NCBI GenBank assembly: GCA_900551945.1
Contig: URYE01000060.1
Location: 1-18,212, forward strand
Source: an uncultured Eubacterium sp.
GTDB taxonomy: Bacteria > Bacillota > Clostridia > Lachnospirales > Lachnospiraceae
Direction: 5' to 3'
DNA: 18,212 bases
Part shown: one piece after another, positions 8,121 to 15,564 of the stretch
Layout of the letters: every line of letters starts with the position of its first letter
Numbering within the stretch: position 1 is the first letter of the stretch
Notes under the pieces: model-generated
The model's input: only the letters and a program-made list of their open reading frames with translations
Databases searched by the model: none
What the model was told of the DNA's origin: nothing
Translations under genes and position numbers: made by a program

Positions 8121-8205
8121 TGCAGTCGGCGGGACTTGAACCCGCACGAGCGCAATGCTCACTAGATCCTTAGTCTAGCGCGTATGCCAATTCCGCCACG
8201 ACTGC
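8121..8205 (-). tRNA. tRNA-Leu, anticodon AAG
   Basis: An 85-nt class II tRNA. The acceptor arms GCAGTCG (8199-8205) and CGACTGC (8122-8128) pair fully, with discriminator A at 8121. The anticodon stem CTAGA/TCTAG encloses the 7-base loop CTAAGGA, giving U33, anticodon A34-A35-G36 and G37. A long variable arm (GAGC/GCTC) marks it as a Leu/Ser/Tyr type, and the T arm is GCGGG-TTCAAGT-CCCGC. CCA is not encoded (CTG follows A73), so it must be added by the nucleotidyltransferase. Anticodon AAG reads CTT directly and would need A34-to-inosine editing to read CTC; it is uncommon in bacteria, which usually use GAG and TAG. CTT is used in the neighbouring genes, for example for Leu20 and Leu33 of HydA. 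Confidence 0.93.
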
Positions 8206-8253
8206 GTATGTACTATTAAATTGTACACCGTTGTACACTCACAACGCCTAATC

Positions 8254-8282
8254 ATACTATCATATCCACACCCCTTTGTCAA
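8254..8282 (-). promoter_or_regulatory. Promoter of tRNA-Leu
   Basis: Minus-strand TTGACA (8277-8282) is followed after 17 bp by TAGTAT (8254-8259, four of six matches). Initiation would fall near 8247, about 42 nt before the tRNA 5' end. The short leader contains the octamer GTGTACAA twice with a 10-bp period (8221-8228 and 8231-8238). Confidence 0.55.
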
Positions 8283-8647
8283 TACCTTTTCCCAACAAAA
8301 TTTTCACCACCACACTCACCTAATATATATTTCCCACTCCATTAAACTCTTATAATTATATTTTTATAATTTTACACAAACACTAACTACTCCCACATAA
8401 AGTCAATATTTTGACCTTGATAACCTACACAACATAAAAAGTGCAAATTTCTAATTTGTTAATTAAGCATAAAAACTCTCAGACAAGCTATTCACAAACC
8501 CATTAAAAAAACAAGTATACATTTTCAACAAGCCTCTAAAAAGGACTTTAGAGACTATCCTAAAATTTTTCACACTTACCCACACTCTAAAAACTCACAC
8601 TTTTTTACTGCGAAAACCTACCGTAGAATACAAGTATCCCCACACAT
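8283..8647. other. Non-coding spacer downstream of the Bce-type permease
   Basis: About 365 bp without a supported gene on either strand. It contains AT-rich DNA with repeated CACACT-like words near 8570-8602 and one stable hairpin, listed separately. I see no ribosome-binding site with an open frame. Confidence 0.45.
8531..8556 (-). terminator. Possible terminator hairpin after the permease gene
   Basis: AGTCTCTAAA pairs with TTTAGAGGCT on the minus strand (10 bp including one G-T) around a 6-base loop, about 90 bases past the permease stop. No clean T-run follows (TGTTGAAAA), so it may instead be a 3' stabilising structure. Confidence 0.4.
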
Positions 8648-10669
8648 TTATTTACCATTAACAATATTATAATATGCTTTAGCCGTAATCGCATACACAA
8701 TAGCATATATCACAAAGAATATAACCACCGTAACTACAGTAGACATTATAAACAATGTCGAATTATTTCCAAGTGACAACACTGACATTAACATTTTAAC
8801 AATTCTAAATGAAACTGCCACATGAATTATCGCTACTAAAATTGGTATAAAAAACACCATAAGTATCTGACTTTTAATCGTCTTTTTAACTTCTTCGTGA
8901 CTCATACCCACCTTCATCATAATTTCAAAACGAGAACGGTCTTCGTAACCTTCCGAAATTTGTTTATAATATATAATAAGAACTGTAGCCATTAAAAATA
9001 ATATTCCAACAAAACAGCCTAAAAATAACAATCCACCATACATTTGAGATAATACATCTGCCATATCATATCTGTTATTACAACTAATATAATACAAAGT
9101 TTCGCCATTATACATTCCGTCATCTTTTGTGATATCATTAGACAGTGCCTTGCTGTCTTCTTCTGATAAATCAGTGTCAAAATAAATATTGTAAGTAAGT
9201 TTATTATAATATTTATCTTCTTCTGTATTATATACAAATTTTCTAATATTGTTTACTTCATTCATATCTTTAACAATGACAACGTAACATTTAATCACAC
9301 CTGACAGTCCGTCTTGAATTACACCGTCTGATGGTATTTTCTTATCAATTTTATAAGTAAGCTTACCCTCGTCAGTCTTTATACTAAATGTTCCATCGTC
9401 ATTTATATTTTCATTTGTAGCAAATATTATGCTATCACTATTTTCAATAGAATAATTAGAACCTGTGATACTATTAAAATCACTAACTGTCATAAGGTTA
9501 CAAACTTGTTCATTTTCAGAATTAGACGAAAGTATTCCCTTACCACCATTTGTTAAAAATTCATTATTTTCATTTAACGACCCATTAAAAAAAATATCCA
9601 TATAGCTAAATTTATTTTTAACATTAGCATTATGATTTTTAACGTATTGGTCAATCCTTTCTTCAATAACATTAACTGCACTATCGTCATTGAAACTTGC
9701 CAATATATTCTGTTCTTTAGGATATGAACTATCAAGCGAGTCCTGCATACCTGCATATAAAGAAACCGTTGTCGCCACAGCAATAAGCACTACAGTAGAT
9801 AGTACACATATATTTGCAAGACCTACTGCATTTTGCTTCATTCTATACAACATACCAGATACACTTGTAAAATGTCCTGTCTTATAATAAAATTTCTTAT
9901 TCTTCTTTAACAGCTTAATAAATGCGATACTACCTGCTGTAAATAAAAGATATGTTCCAATTACTACAAACAATACCGCCACAAAAAAGAAATTTATAGC
10001 TTTCATTACTGACTCAATTGTAAGAGCAAAATAATATCCACCACCAACGAGGGCAAGCCCTAATATTGCCATTATAAGCTTTGTCTTTGGTTCTTTTTCT
10101 CCAATCTCACCACCATGAAGAAGTTCTATCGTCTTTGTTCTATACACTTTTATAATATTATATAAAAATGTTGCTATAAATACACCTAAAAAGAATAACA
10201 CCGTTTGTATTATCGAATTTATAGGAACTGCAAAGGCTGGTATACTATCTGATTTAATAAGCTTCATAAGCACAAGAAACATAAGCTTACCAAATACAAT
10301 ACCAAGTATTATACCCGTTGCTAAAGATATAATTGCAACAAATACATTTTCACAGAACATAACTATTGATATATGCCTTTTTTCCATACCAAGAATATTG
10401 TACAAGCCTATTTCCTTTTTTCTTCGCTTCATAAGAAAACTGTTAGTATAGAATAAAAAGATTGCTGAAAATATATATGATACCGCCAATGCTATGTTTA
10501 AAAGACTTATAATATTTTCTCCGTCTTCCATTTTAGCTACACTGTCACTATTTACAAGTGAATTTACCATAAAAAACATCATAACAGTAAGCACAGAAGT
10601 TATAATGTATGGAATGTAGAGCTTACCATTTTTCTTAATATTTGATAACGCCATTTTAGGATAAATCAT
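8648..10669 (-). CDS. BceB-type ABC transporter permease (FtsX/MacB superfamily)
   Basis: Membrane permease of a BceAB-type system. These systems protect against cell-wall-active peptides such as bacitracin or lantibiotics, and also serve as the sensor for a partner kinase. The 673-residue protein starts MIYPKMALSNIKKN, typical of the family. It shows about ten hydrophobic segments: some six or seven lie in the first 305 residues, followed by an extracellular domain of about 215 residues (about 310-530, Asn/Ser/Asp-rich) and three closing segments (the first starting near GGLLFLGCFVGIL). FtsX-type motif KRRKKEIGLYNILGM is near residue 85. The ATG at 10669 is chosen because GGAGG lies 8 bases upstream; an in-frame GTG at 10678 would overlap that Shine-Dalgarno. 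It overlaps the ATPase gene by 14 bp, so it is translationally coupled. The substrate cannot be read from sequence. Confidence 0.93.
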   Translation of the reverse strand: MIYPKMALSNIKKNGKLYIPYIITSVLTVMMFFMVNSLVNSDSVAKMEDGENIISLLNIALAVSYIFSAIFLFYTNSFLMKRRKKEIGLYNILGMEKRHISIVMFCENVFVAIISLATGIILGIVFGKLMFLVLMKLIKSDSIPAFAVPINSIIQTVLFFLGVFIATFLYNIIKVYRTKTIELLHGGEIGEKEPKTKLIMAILGLALVGGGYYFALTIESVMKAINFFFVAVLFVVIGTYLLFTAGSIAFIKLLKKNKKFYYKTGHFTSVSGMLYRMKQNAVGLANICVLSTVVLIAVATTVSLYAGMQDSLDSSYPKEQNILASFNDDSAVNVIEERIDQYVKNHNANVKNKFSYMDIFFNGSLNENNEFLTNGGKGILSSNSENEQVCNLMTVSDFNSITGSNYSIENSDSIIFATNENINDDGTFSIKTDEGKLTYKIDKKIPSDGVIQDGLSGVIKCYVVIVKDMNEVNNIRKFVYNTEEDKYYNKLTYNIYFDTDLSEEDSKALSNDITKDDGMYNGETLYYISCNNRYDMADVLSQMYGGLLFLGCFVGILFLMATVLIIYYKQISEGYEDRSRFEIMMKVGMSHEEVKKTIKSQILMVFFIPILVAIIHVAVSFRIVKMLMSVLSLGNNSTLFIMSTVVTVVIFFVIYAIVYAITAKAYYNIVNGK

Positions 10670-11429
10670 TGTTATCACCTCCAGTTACAAGCGCAGTAAG
10701 TGCATCTGAAATCTTTGTATACATAACTTCATCAGTCATAGAAGCCTTATATATCTGATGAAATACAACACCATCTTTAATAAATAACACTCGCTTTGCC
10801 TTACTTGCCGCCTTTGTGCTGTGAGTTACCATAAGTATTGTCTGACCTTCGTTATTAATCTCATTGAAAAGATTAAGAAGCTGTTCTGATGACTTAGAGT
10901 CAAGCGCACCTGTCGGCTCATCGGCAAGTATTATCTGTGGCTGTGTAATTAATGCTCTTGCAACTGCTGCCCTTTGTTTTTGACCACCCGACACTTCATA
11001 CGGATACTTGTCAAGTAGCTGTGTTATCCCAAGCTTTTGCGCAAGCGGAGCAAGTCGACTCTCCATTTCATTGTATTTCTTACCCGCAAGCACAAGTGGC
11101 AAGAATATATTATCTTTTAGTGAAAATGTATCCAAAAGATTAAAGTCCTGAAACACAAATCCAAGATTGTCACGCCTAAATGCTGACAACTCCTTGTCCT
11201 TGATTTCAACTGTATTTTTGCCATTCAAAAGAATTTCGCCATTAGTTGGCTTATCAAGAGAAGCTAATATATTAAGAAATGTAGTCTTTCCAGAACCAGA
11301 CTCACCCATGATTGCAACATATTCTCCCTTCTCCACACTAAAATTAACATCAGTCAACGCCTGCACTTGATTAGTGCCAAATTGCGTTGTATATACCTTT
11401 TTTAGATTTTTAACTTCCAATAATGCCAT
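10656..11429 (-). CDS. BceA-type ABC transporter ATP-binding protein
   Basis: ATPase of the MacB/LolD/BceA type that powers the downstream permease. With the chosen start it is 257 residues: Walker A GESGSGKTT (42-50), Q-loop Q94, signature VSGGQKQR (146-153), Walker B IILADE (166-171), and H-loop H203. The N-terminus MALLEVKNLKKVYTT is the common family start. AAGGA lies nine bases upstream of this ATG (11427-11429). The upstream in-frame ATG at 11438 directly abuts that Shine-Dalgarno and is less likely. This is the first gene of the operon; its upstream region (11440-11617) holds several palindromes and no other gene. Confidence 0.94.
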   Translation of the reverse strand: MALLEVKNLKKVYTTQFGTNQVQALTDVNFSVEKGEYVAIMGESGSGKTTFLNILASLDKPTNGEILLNGKNTVEIKDKELSAFRRDNLGFVFQDFNLLDTFSLKDNIFLPLVLAGKKYNEMESRLAPLAQKLGITQLLDKYPYEVSGGQKQRAAVARALITQPQIILADEPTGALDSKSSEQLLNLFNEINNEGQTILMVTHSTKAASKAKRVLFIKDGVVFHQIYKASMTDEVMYTKISDALTALVTGGDNNDLS

Positions 11430-11445
11430 TTTTACCATTCCTTTC

Positions 11446-11499
11446 TTACATTAAAATGTAAACTAAAATAAATACACTCTGTAAATTTCTTTTAGTTTA
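11446..11499 (-). promoter_or_regulatory. Nested palindromes in the transporter leader
   Basis: Two structures sit directly before the ATPase ribosome-binding site. First, arms TAAACTAAAATAAAT (11459-11473) and ATTTCTTTTAGTTTA (11485-11499) pair over 15 positions with one mismatch around an 11-base loop. Second, TTACATT-AA-AATGTAA (11446-11461) is a perfect palindrome. They could form an mRNA leader hairpin or binding sites for a regulator. I could not place a convincing -35/-10 pair nearby. Confidence 0.45.
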
Positions 11500-11526
11500 G
11501 TAACCCTTGCTACAATCAGAGTATAT

Positions 11527-11575
11527 AAAAAAATGAAATGTATAGCCATTGATATAGCTTACATTTCATTTTTAT
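11527..11575 (-). terminator. Terminator after ogt
   Basis: AAAAATGAAATGTA (11529-11542) is a perfect 14-bp inverted repeat of TACATTTCATTTTT (11560-11573), with a further AGC/GCT pairing beyond a bulge. On the minus strand the stem ends in a run of seven T. It should end the ABM-ogt transcript and insulate it from the transporter operon. Confidence 0.7.
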
Positions 11576-11577
11576 TT

Positions 11578-11593
11578 CTTACATTTTTGTAAG
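11578..11593. promoter_or_regulatory. BceR-like operator upstream of the transporter genes
   Basis: CTTACA-TTTT-TGTAAG is a perfect 6-4-6 palindrome. It matches the TnACA-N4-TGTAA pattern that I recall as the binding consensus of BceR-type regulators. It lies about 150 bp upstream of the ATPase start and between the ogt stop and its terminator. Its core, ACATTTTTGTAA (11581-11592), recurs exactly at 17414-17425 beside the kinase gene. Confidence 0.5.
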
Positions 11594-11617
11594 GTAGGTA
11601 TTAAATTTTAATCTTTA

Positions 11618-12151
11618 TTATAATGCACTCTCTTTCTTCGGCACAAAAAAATGGCTCATATCTGTCTTTTCTAATCTAAGCAAATACTCCTTTTTATCTA
11701 TCCCACCAGCATACCCTGTCAAACTTCCGTTAGTGCCAACTACCCTATGACATGGTATAATAATAGAAATAGAATTGTGTCCCACTGCACCTCCAACGGC
11801 TTGTGCTGACATTTTCACATATCCTTTTTCACGCTCAAGCTTTCTTGATATTTCTCCATATGTAATCGTATGCCCATACGGTATTGTAAGCAAAATACCC
11901 CATACTGCTTTACGAAAATCTGAACCTATCATATGAATTGGTGGTACAAAATTCGGCTCTTTTTCAGTAAAATAAATATCTAGCCATCTTTTTGCTTCTT
12001 TTAATATATCATTTTCTTGATTGACACTTTCACCCTTTAAACTATCTGCATAGTATTTTTGATTTTCAAACCAAAGACCAATTAATCCAATATCATCTGC
12101 TGCCATTATAATTTCTCCAATTGGTGATTGATAATGTGTTATGTATATCAT
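11618..12151 (-). CDS. ogt: Methylated-DNA--[protein]-cysteine S-methyltransferase (O6-methylguanine repair)
   Basis: Suicide repair protein that moves alkyl groups from O6-alkylguanine in DNA to its own cysteine. It has 177 residues, with an N-terminal ribonuclease-like domain and a DNA-binding domain with TIPYGHTITYGEIS (89-102), SAQAVGGAVGHN (115-126) and the active site IIPCHRVVG (C134). The position usually held by the arginine finger (ARAVGG) is Gln117 here. I believe this variant occurs in other Firmicutes homologues, so it need not mean loss of function. The start has GAGG seven bases upstream, overlapping the stop of the preceding ABM gene nine bases away, so the two are one operon. 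A strong hairpin with a T-run follows the gene. Confidence 0.94.
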   Translation of the reverse strand: MIYITHYQSPIGEIIMAADDIGLIGLWFENQKYYADSLKGESVNQENDILKEAKRWLDIYFTEKEPNFVPPIHMIGSDFRKAVWGILLTIPYGHTITYGEISRKLEREKGYVKMSAQAVGGAVGHNSISIIIPCHRVVGTNGSLTGYAGGIDKKEYLLRLEKTDMSHFFVPKKESAL

Positions 12152-12160
12152 TCTTCTACC

Positions 12161-12514
12161 TCAAACTTCAAAAAATTCATTAGAGTCTTTTGGTGCTTGC
12201 TCTCTGTCGATATTAGTATATGAACGAATTTCTGAACAAACTGTTATTTTATAACTTTCAAATAATTTTTCACGCCCTTCTTTTTGACTCATTCTATGTT
12301 CAACTACATTTCTCCAACGCTCCACAGCCGCTTCGTTTGTCCAGACATTCATGGATAATAATTTACCTTCTTCATTAATACTAGAAAATCGTTCCGCCCT
12401 AATAAATCCTTCAAATCCTTTTAACATAGGTTTAAGCATACCTGCCAAATCTAAATATTTTTTCATTCCTTCTTTTGTTGGTTTTACTTCAAATAATACA
12501 ATAATATTTGCCAT
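12161..12514 (-). CDS. ABM-fold (antibiotic biosynthesis monooxygenase-like) small protein
   Basis: A 117-residue protein starting MANIIVLFEVKPTKEGMKKYLDLA, with a central GFEGFIRAERF and LLSMNVWTNEAAVERWRN. This pattern is typical of the dimeric alpha+beta-barrel ABM fold. The family includes quinol or polyketide monooxygenases and heme-degrading enzymes, but many members have no known substrate, so function is not assigned. The start at 12514 is chosen because AAGGAGGA lies eight bases upstream; an in-frame ATG further upstream at 12541 lacks such a site and would include this Shine-Dalgarno. It is the first gene of a two-gene unit with ogt (9-bp gap). The link to DNA alkylation repair is unexplained; stress response is a guess. 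Confidence 0.8.
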   Translation of the reverse strand: MANIIVLFEVKPTKEGMKKYLDLAGMLKPMLKGFEGFIRAERFSSINEEGKLLSMNVWTNEAAVERWRNVVEHRMSQKEGREKLFESYKITVCSEIRSYTNIDREQAPKDSNEFFEV

Positions 12515-12633
12515 CTTAGTGTTCCTCCTTAGTTTATACAATCCTTTAGAGTATACTTCTATATTTTTATTGCTCTATCAAAATATAATTATATCGCATT
12601 TTTCACTAAAAAATTATCATATTATTTCCAAAT

Positions 12634-12661
12634 ATTATAATAATATCACTAATTCTATAAA
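12634..12661 (-). promoter_or_regulatory. Possible promoter for the ABM-ogt unit
   Basis: Minus-strand TTTATA (12656-12661) and TATAAT (12634-12639) are 16 bp apart in the spacer after the AraC gene. The -10 is exact consensus but the -35 is weak and the DNA is very AT-rich. Read-through from the AraC gene is possible, since I see no clear terminator in 12515-12662. Confidence 0.3.
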
Positions 12662-12662
12662 C

Positions 12663-13559
12663 TTACTTTTTATAATCACTTTTTTGAATACTTCTATACT
12701 GCTTAGGAGAATACCCTGTCTTTTCTTTAAAACACTTTCCAAAATAGCTACTCTGATGAAACCCAACTGCATTCGCTATTACTTCAATCGTTTCTTCAGA
12801 ATTTATTAAAAGATTTGCCCCCTTTGACAATCTATACTCCATCAGATATTGATAAGGTGTATTTTGCATACTTTGACGAAAACAACGCAAACACTCTGTC
12901 TTACTTACATTTGCACTTTTTGCAATATCCTCTAGTGAAATATCTTCTGAAAAGTGCTTATCAATATAAATCAAAAAAATTTTCATACGCTTCTGTGTAA
13001 AGCTCTCCGTTTCCCTAAGCGAAATAGAAATATGAGTTTGAATTTCAAGCCACAACTGAGTAAGCAAAACTAACACTTGATAAAGATACATTTCTGTTTT
13101 ATTCTTTTCTAGTAGCACTAATTCCTGTAAAATATTAAGACTTTGCCTGTACTCTATCTTTTCTGATTTAAGCGTAAAAGTTTGTAAACTTGAATTTTCT
13201 GTAATCTGCTGAACTATTTTTTTAGTCGGACTATCCTCGTAAAAAAATAAAAACTTCTCTGGAAATATAAAGCTATAATAATGAACTTTCCCCAACTGTA
13301 CAACTTGATGAACAACATTTTTATTAATAAATATACAATCCCCTTCTGATAAATGCACAGTATCATTCAAGGTCTTAACCTCTATATTCCCCTGTTCTAA
13401 ATATATAAACTGCAAATCCTCATGCCAGTGTGCAACTTTAAAACCAGCATTTCTTGGATAACTATGTCCATTTATAATTTCCAACACCAGATATGGAAAG
13501 TTAGAATTGCTACGCAAATTAACAAAATTAATATAATTTTCTTCATTTGATAATTCCAT
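12663..13559 (-). CDS. AraC-family transcriptional regulator with cupin sensor domain
   Basis: A 298-residue DNA-binding regulator. Residues about 35-105 form a cupin-like ligand domain (HWHEDLQFIYLEQGNIEV, then LSEGDCIFINKNVVHQV). Residues about 187-292 form the double helix-turn-helix AraC domain. Its first recognition region is ISLEDIAKSANVSKTECLRCFRQ (207-229) and its signature region is IEVIANAVGFHQSSYFGKCFKEKTGYSPKQYR. The start has AAAGGAG about seven bases upstream of ATG and a good promoter further up. It is divergent from the ABC exporter across 139 bp, so the exporter is its likely target. The inducer is unknown; cupin AraC proteins often sense sugars or small metabolites, but exporter context would fit a drug or toxin. 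Confidence 0.94.
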   Translation of the reverse strand: MELSNEENYINFVNLRSNSNFPYLVLEIINGHSYPRNAGFKVAHWHEDLQFIYLEQGNIEVKTLNDTVHLSEGDCIFINKNVVHQVVQLGKVHYYSFIFPEKFLFFYEDSPTKKIVQQITENSSLQTFTLKSEKIEYRQSLNILQELVLLEKNKTEMYLYQVLVLLTQLWLEIQTHISISLRETESFTQKRMKIFLIYIDKHFSEDISLEDIAKSANVSKTECLRCFRQSMQNTPYQYLMEYRLSKGANLLINSEETIEVIANAVGFHQSSYFGKCFKEKTGYSPKQYRSIQKSDYKK

Positions 13560-13610
13560 AGAATACTCCTTTGGTGATAATTTGATATTTTTTGGTTATT
13601 TTATAAAACT

Positions 13611-13635
13611 ATATAGCTTAATATAGTGATATAAT
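13611..13635 (+). promoter_or_regulatory. Possible activator-dependent promoter of the ABC exporter
   Basis: A plus-strand TATAAT (13630-13635) has no acceptable -35 at 17 bp, which would fit a promoter needing an activator. Just upstream ATATAG occurs twice exactly 10 bp apart (13611-13616 and 13621-13626), one helical turn, as AraC-family half-sites often do. It also overlaps the opposing AraC promoter. This is weak evidence in AT-rich DNA. Confidence 0.3.
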
Positions 13636-13662
13636 CATATTGCTAAAATAATTTACTGTCAA
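13634..13662 (-). promoter_or_regulatory. Promoter of the AraC regulator gene
   Basis: Minus-strand TTGACA (13657-13662, exact) and TATGAT (13634-13639, five of six) are 17 bp apart. The start would be near 13627, a leader of about 70 nt. It overlaps the candidate exporter promoter on the other strand, allowing auto- and cross-regulation. Confidence 0.65.
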
Positions 13663-13698
13663 GTAGTTAAATTAGTCGTTAAACAAAAGGAGGATAAA

Positions 13699-15426
13699 AT
13701 GAAATCAGAACTTCAAATTTTTCTATCTTATTTTAAACCACATAAAGGTCTGTTTATTCTTGACATGATTTGTGCTTTTGCCATTGCATTAATTGACCTT
13801 TCTTTTCCTGCAATCTCAAGATGGTGTATGTATACATTACTTCCAGAAAATAAATGGAATAGTTTTTGGCTTGTAATGGGTGCTGTGTTTATTGCTTACA
13901 TTTTACGCTCAGTTTTTACATATATTATATGGTACTGGGGACATAATTTTGGTATTTTAGTTGAAACCGATATTCGTCACGATTTATTTTGTCACATTCA
14001 AGAACTGGGCTTTGACTATTTTGACAACAATCGTGTAGGAACACTTATGAGCCGATTAACAGCAGATTTATTCGACATTACAGAACTTGCACATCATGGA
14101 CCAGAAGATATATTTATTTCTTTTGTGACAATTATTGGTGCTTTAATTATCATGTTTTCAATACAATGGAAACTAGCAATTATTATAACAATTATGATAC
14201 CTTTATTCCTTATTATAGTACTAAACTGTCGCAAAGCCATGAGAGATGCTTCACGTCAAGTAAAAAAGACAACTGCATCAATAAACGCCGATTTTGAAAC
14301 AGAACTTTCTGGCATGAAAACTACTAAAGCTTTTACAAATGAAAAACAATCCTTGTTAAAATTTAATCACGCAAACAGTAATTTTAAAAATGCCAAATAT
14401 CAATATCACAAAGCTATGGGAAGTTTTAACTCTATAATGGAATTTTTCTTATGTATACTTTCAGTTATTGTAATTGCTGTTGGTGGTGCGCTTATAATGT
14501 CTGGTCAATTAACTACAATCGACCTTATTGCTTTCAACTTATATATAACAACTTTTGTTAATCCAATTCGCAGACTTGCCGTAACTTCAGAATTAATTGC
14601 AAATGGAACTGCTGGTTTACACCGTTTTGTAGAACTTATGAGAACTCAACCTACACTTACTGATATACCTAATGCCTTAGAATTAAATAACGTAACTGGT
14701 AAAATTGATATTAATCATGTCGGATTTTCTTATCAAGAAACCCACCCTATTCTTAAAGATGTTTCATTACATATAAAGTCTGGTGAAACTATCGCATTTG
14801 TTGGAGCTTCGGGTGGTGGAAAAACAACATTAAGTCAACTAATACCTAGATTTTATGATGTGACATCAGGTGCAATTTTAATTGATGGACAAGATATACG
14901 CAACGTAACTCAAAAATCTTTGCGAGAAAATATTGGTATTGTTCAACAAGATGTATTCCTTTTTTCAGATAGCATAGCAGAAAATATTAGATATGGTAGA
15001 TTAGACGCTTCTATGGATGAGATTATTCAAGCTTCAAAACTAGCAGAAATTTATGACGATATCTGTGCAATGCCAGATGGTTTTGACACAAATGTGGGTG
15101 AACGTGGCACACGCCTATCTGGTGGTCAAAAGCAGAGAATTTCAATTGCTCGTATTTTCTTAAAAAATCCTGCTATTCTTATCTTAGATGAAGCTACATC
15201 AGCATTAGACAGTGTAACAGAAGCCAAAATTCAAAAAACTTTTGAAAAATTGTCAAAAGGGCGCACAACAATCATAATTGCACACCGCTTATCAACAGTC
15301 AAAAATGCTGATAGAATTTCCGTAATCGACAACGGTACTATAATTGAACTAGGCTCACACGATGAACTTATGAGAAAAAATGGTTCTTATGCTAATCTCA
15401 TTCATTCACAAGAATTAAAAGATTAA
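13699..15426 (+). CDS. ABC exporter (transmembrane and ATPase domains in one chain)
   Basis: A 575-residue half-transporter of the MsbA/LmrA-like type IV exporter family. Six membrane segments lie in residues about 15-300, including the characteristic coupling region ELGFDYFDNNRVGTLMSRLTAD (102-123). The ATPase domain (about 332-575) has Walker A GASGGGKTT (369-377), Q-loop Q416, signature LSGGQKQR (473-480), Walker B ILILDE (493-498) and H-loop H529. Walker A has Gly373 where Ser is commoner, a tolerated variant. It probably works as a homodimer, because no second half-transporter is adjacent; a distant partner is possible. The start has a strong AAAGGAGG six bases upstream of ATG. It is divergent from the AraC gene. 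The substrate (drug, peptide or lipid) cannot be told from sequence. Confidence 0.93.
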   Translation: MKSELQIFLSYFKPHKGLFILDMICAFAIALIDLSFPAISRWCMYTLLPENKWNSFWLVMGAVFIAYILRSVFTYIIWYWGHNFGILVETDIRHDLFCHIQELGFDYFDNNRVGTLMSRLTADLFDITELAHHGPEDIFISFVTIIGALIIMFSIQWKLAIIITIMIPLFLIIVLNCRKAMRDASRQVKKTTASINADFETELSGMKTTKAFTNEKQSLLKFNHANSNFKNAKYQYHKAMGSFNSIMEFFLCILSVIVIAVGGALIMSGQLTTIDLIAFNLYITTFVNPIRRLAVTSELIANGTAGLHRFVELMRTQPTLTDIPNALELNNVTGKIDINHVGFSYQETHPILKDVSLHIKSGETIAFVGASGGGKTTLSQLIPRFYDVTSGAILIDGQDIRNVTQKSLRENIGIVQQDVFLFSDSIAENIRYGRLDASMDEIIQASKLAEIYDDICAMPDGFDTNVGERGTRLSGGQKQRISIARIFLKNPAILILDEATSALDSVTEAKIQKTFEKLSKGRTTIIIAHRLSTVKNADRISVIDNGTIIELGSHDELMRKNGSYANLIHSQELKD

Positions 15427-15504
15427 CCATAAAACAATTTAAAATTTCTTATTAAGGCAACATAAAATTATTGCATTTTACAAACTCTCCACTCAAATTC
15501 GTGT

Positions 15505-15558
15505 ATTTTGCATTTCAATAAACTTTTATTACAATATCTGTGACATATAAACAAATAC
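15505..15558 (+). repeat. Intergenic sequence related to 3904-3958
   Basis: This segment begins ATTTTGCATT-T-CAATAAA and ends ATATAAACAAATAC. It aligns in the same orientation with 3904-3958 at roughly three quarters identity, with 21 of the first 23 bases identical and small gaps later. Both copies are intergenic. It may mark a dispersed repeat family, but both places are very AT-rich. Confidence 0.35.
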
Positions 15559-15564
15559 TGTTTT

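Noticed and set aside
8071..8282. Integration site at the tRNA-Leu gene
   Set aside because: No integrase gene is nearby and no second copy of the tRNA 3' end is found in the window.
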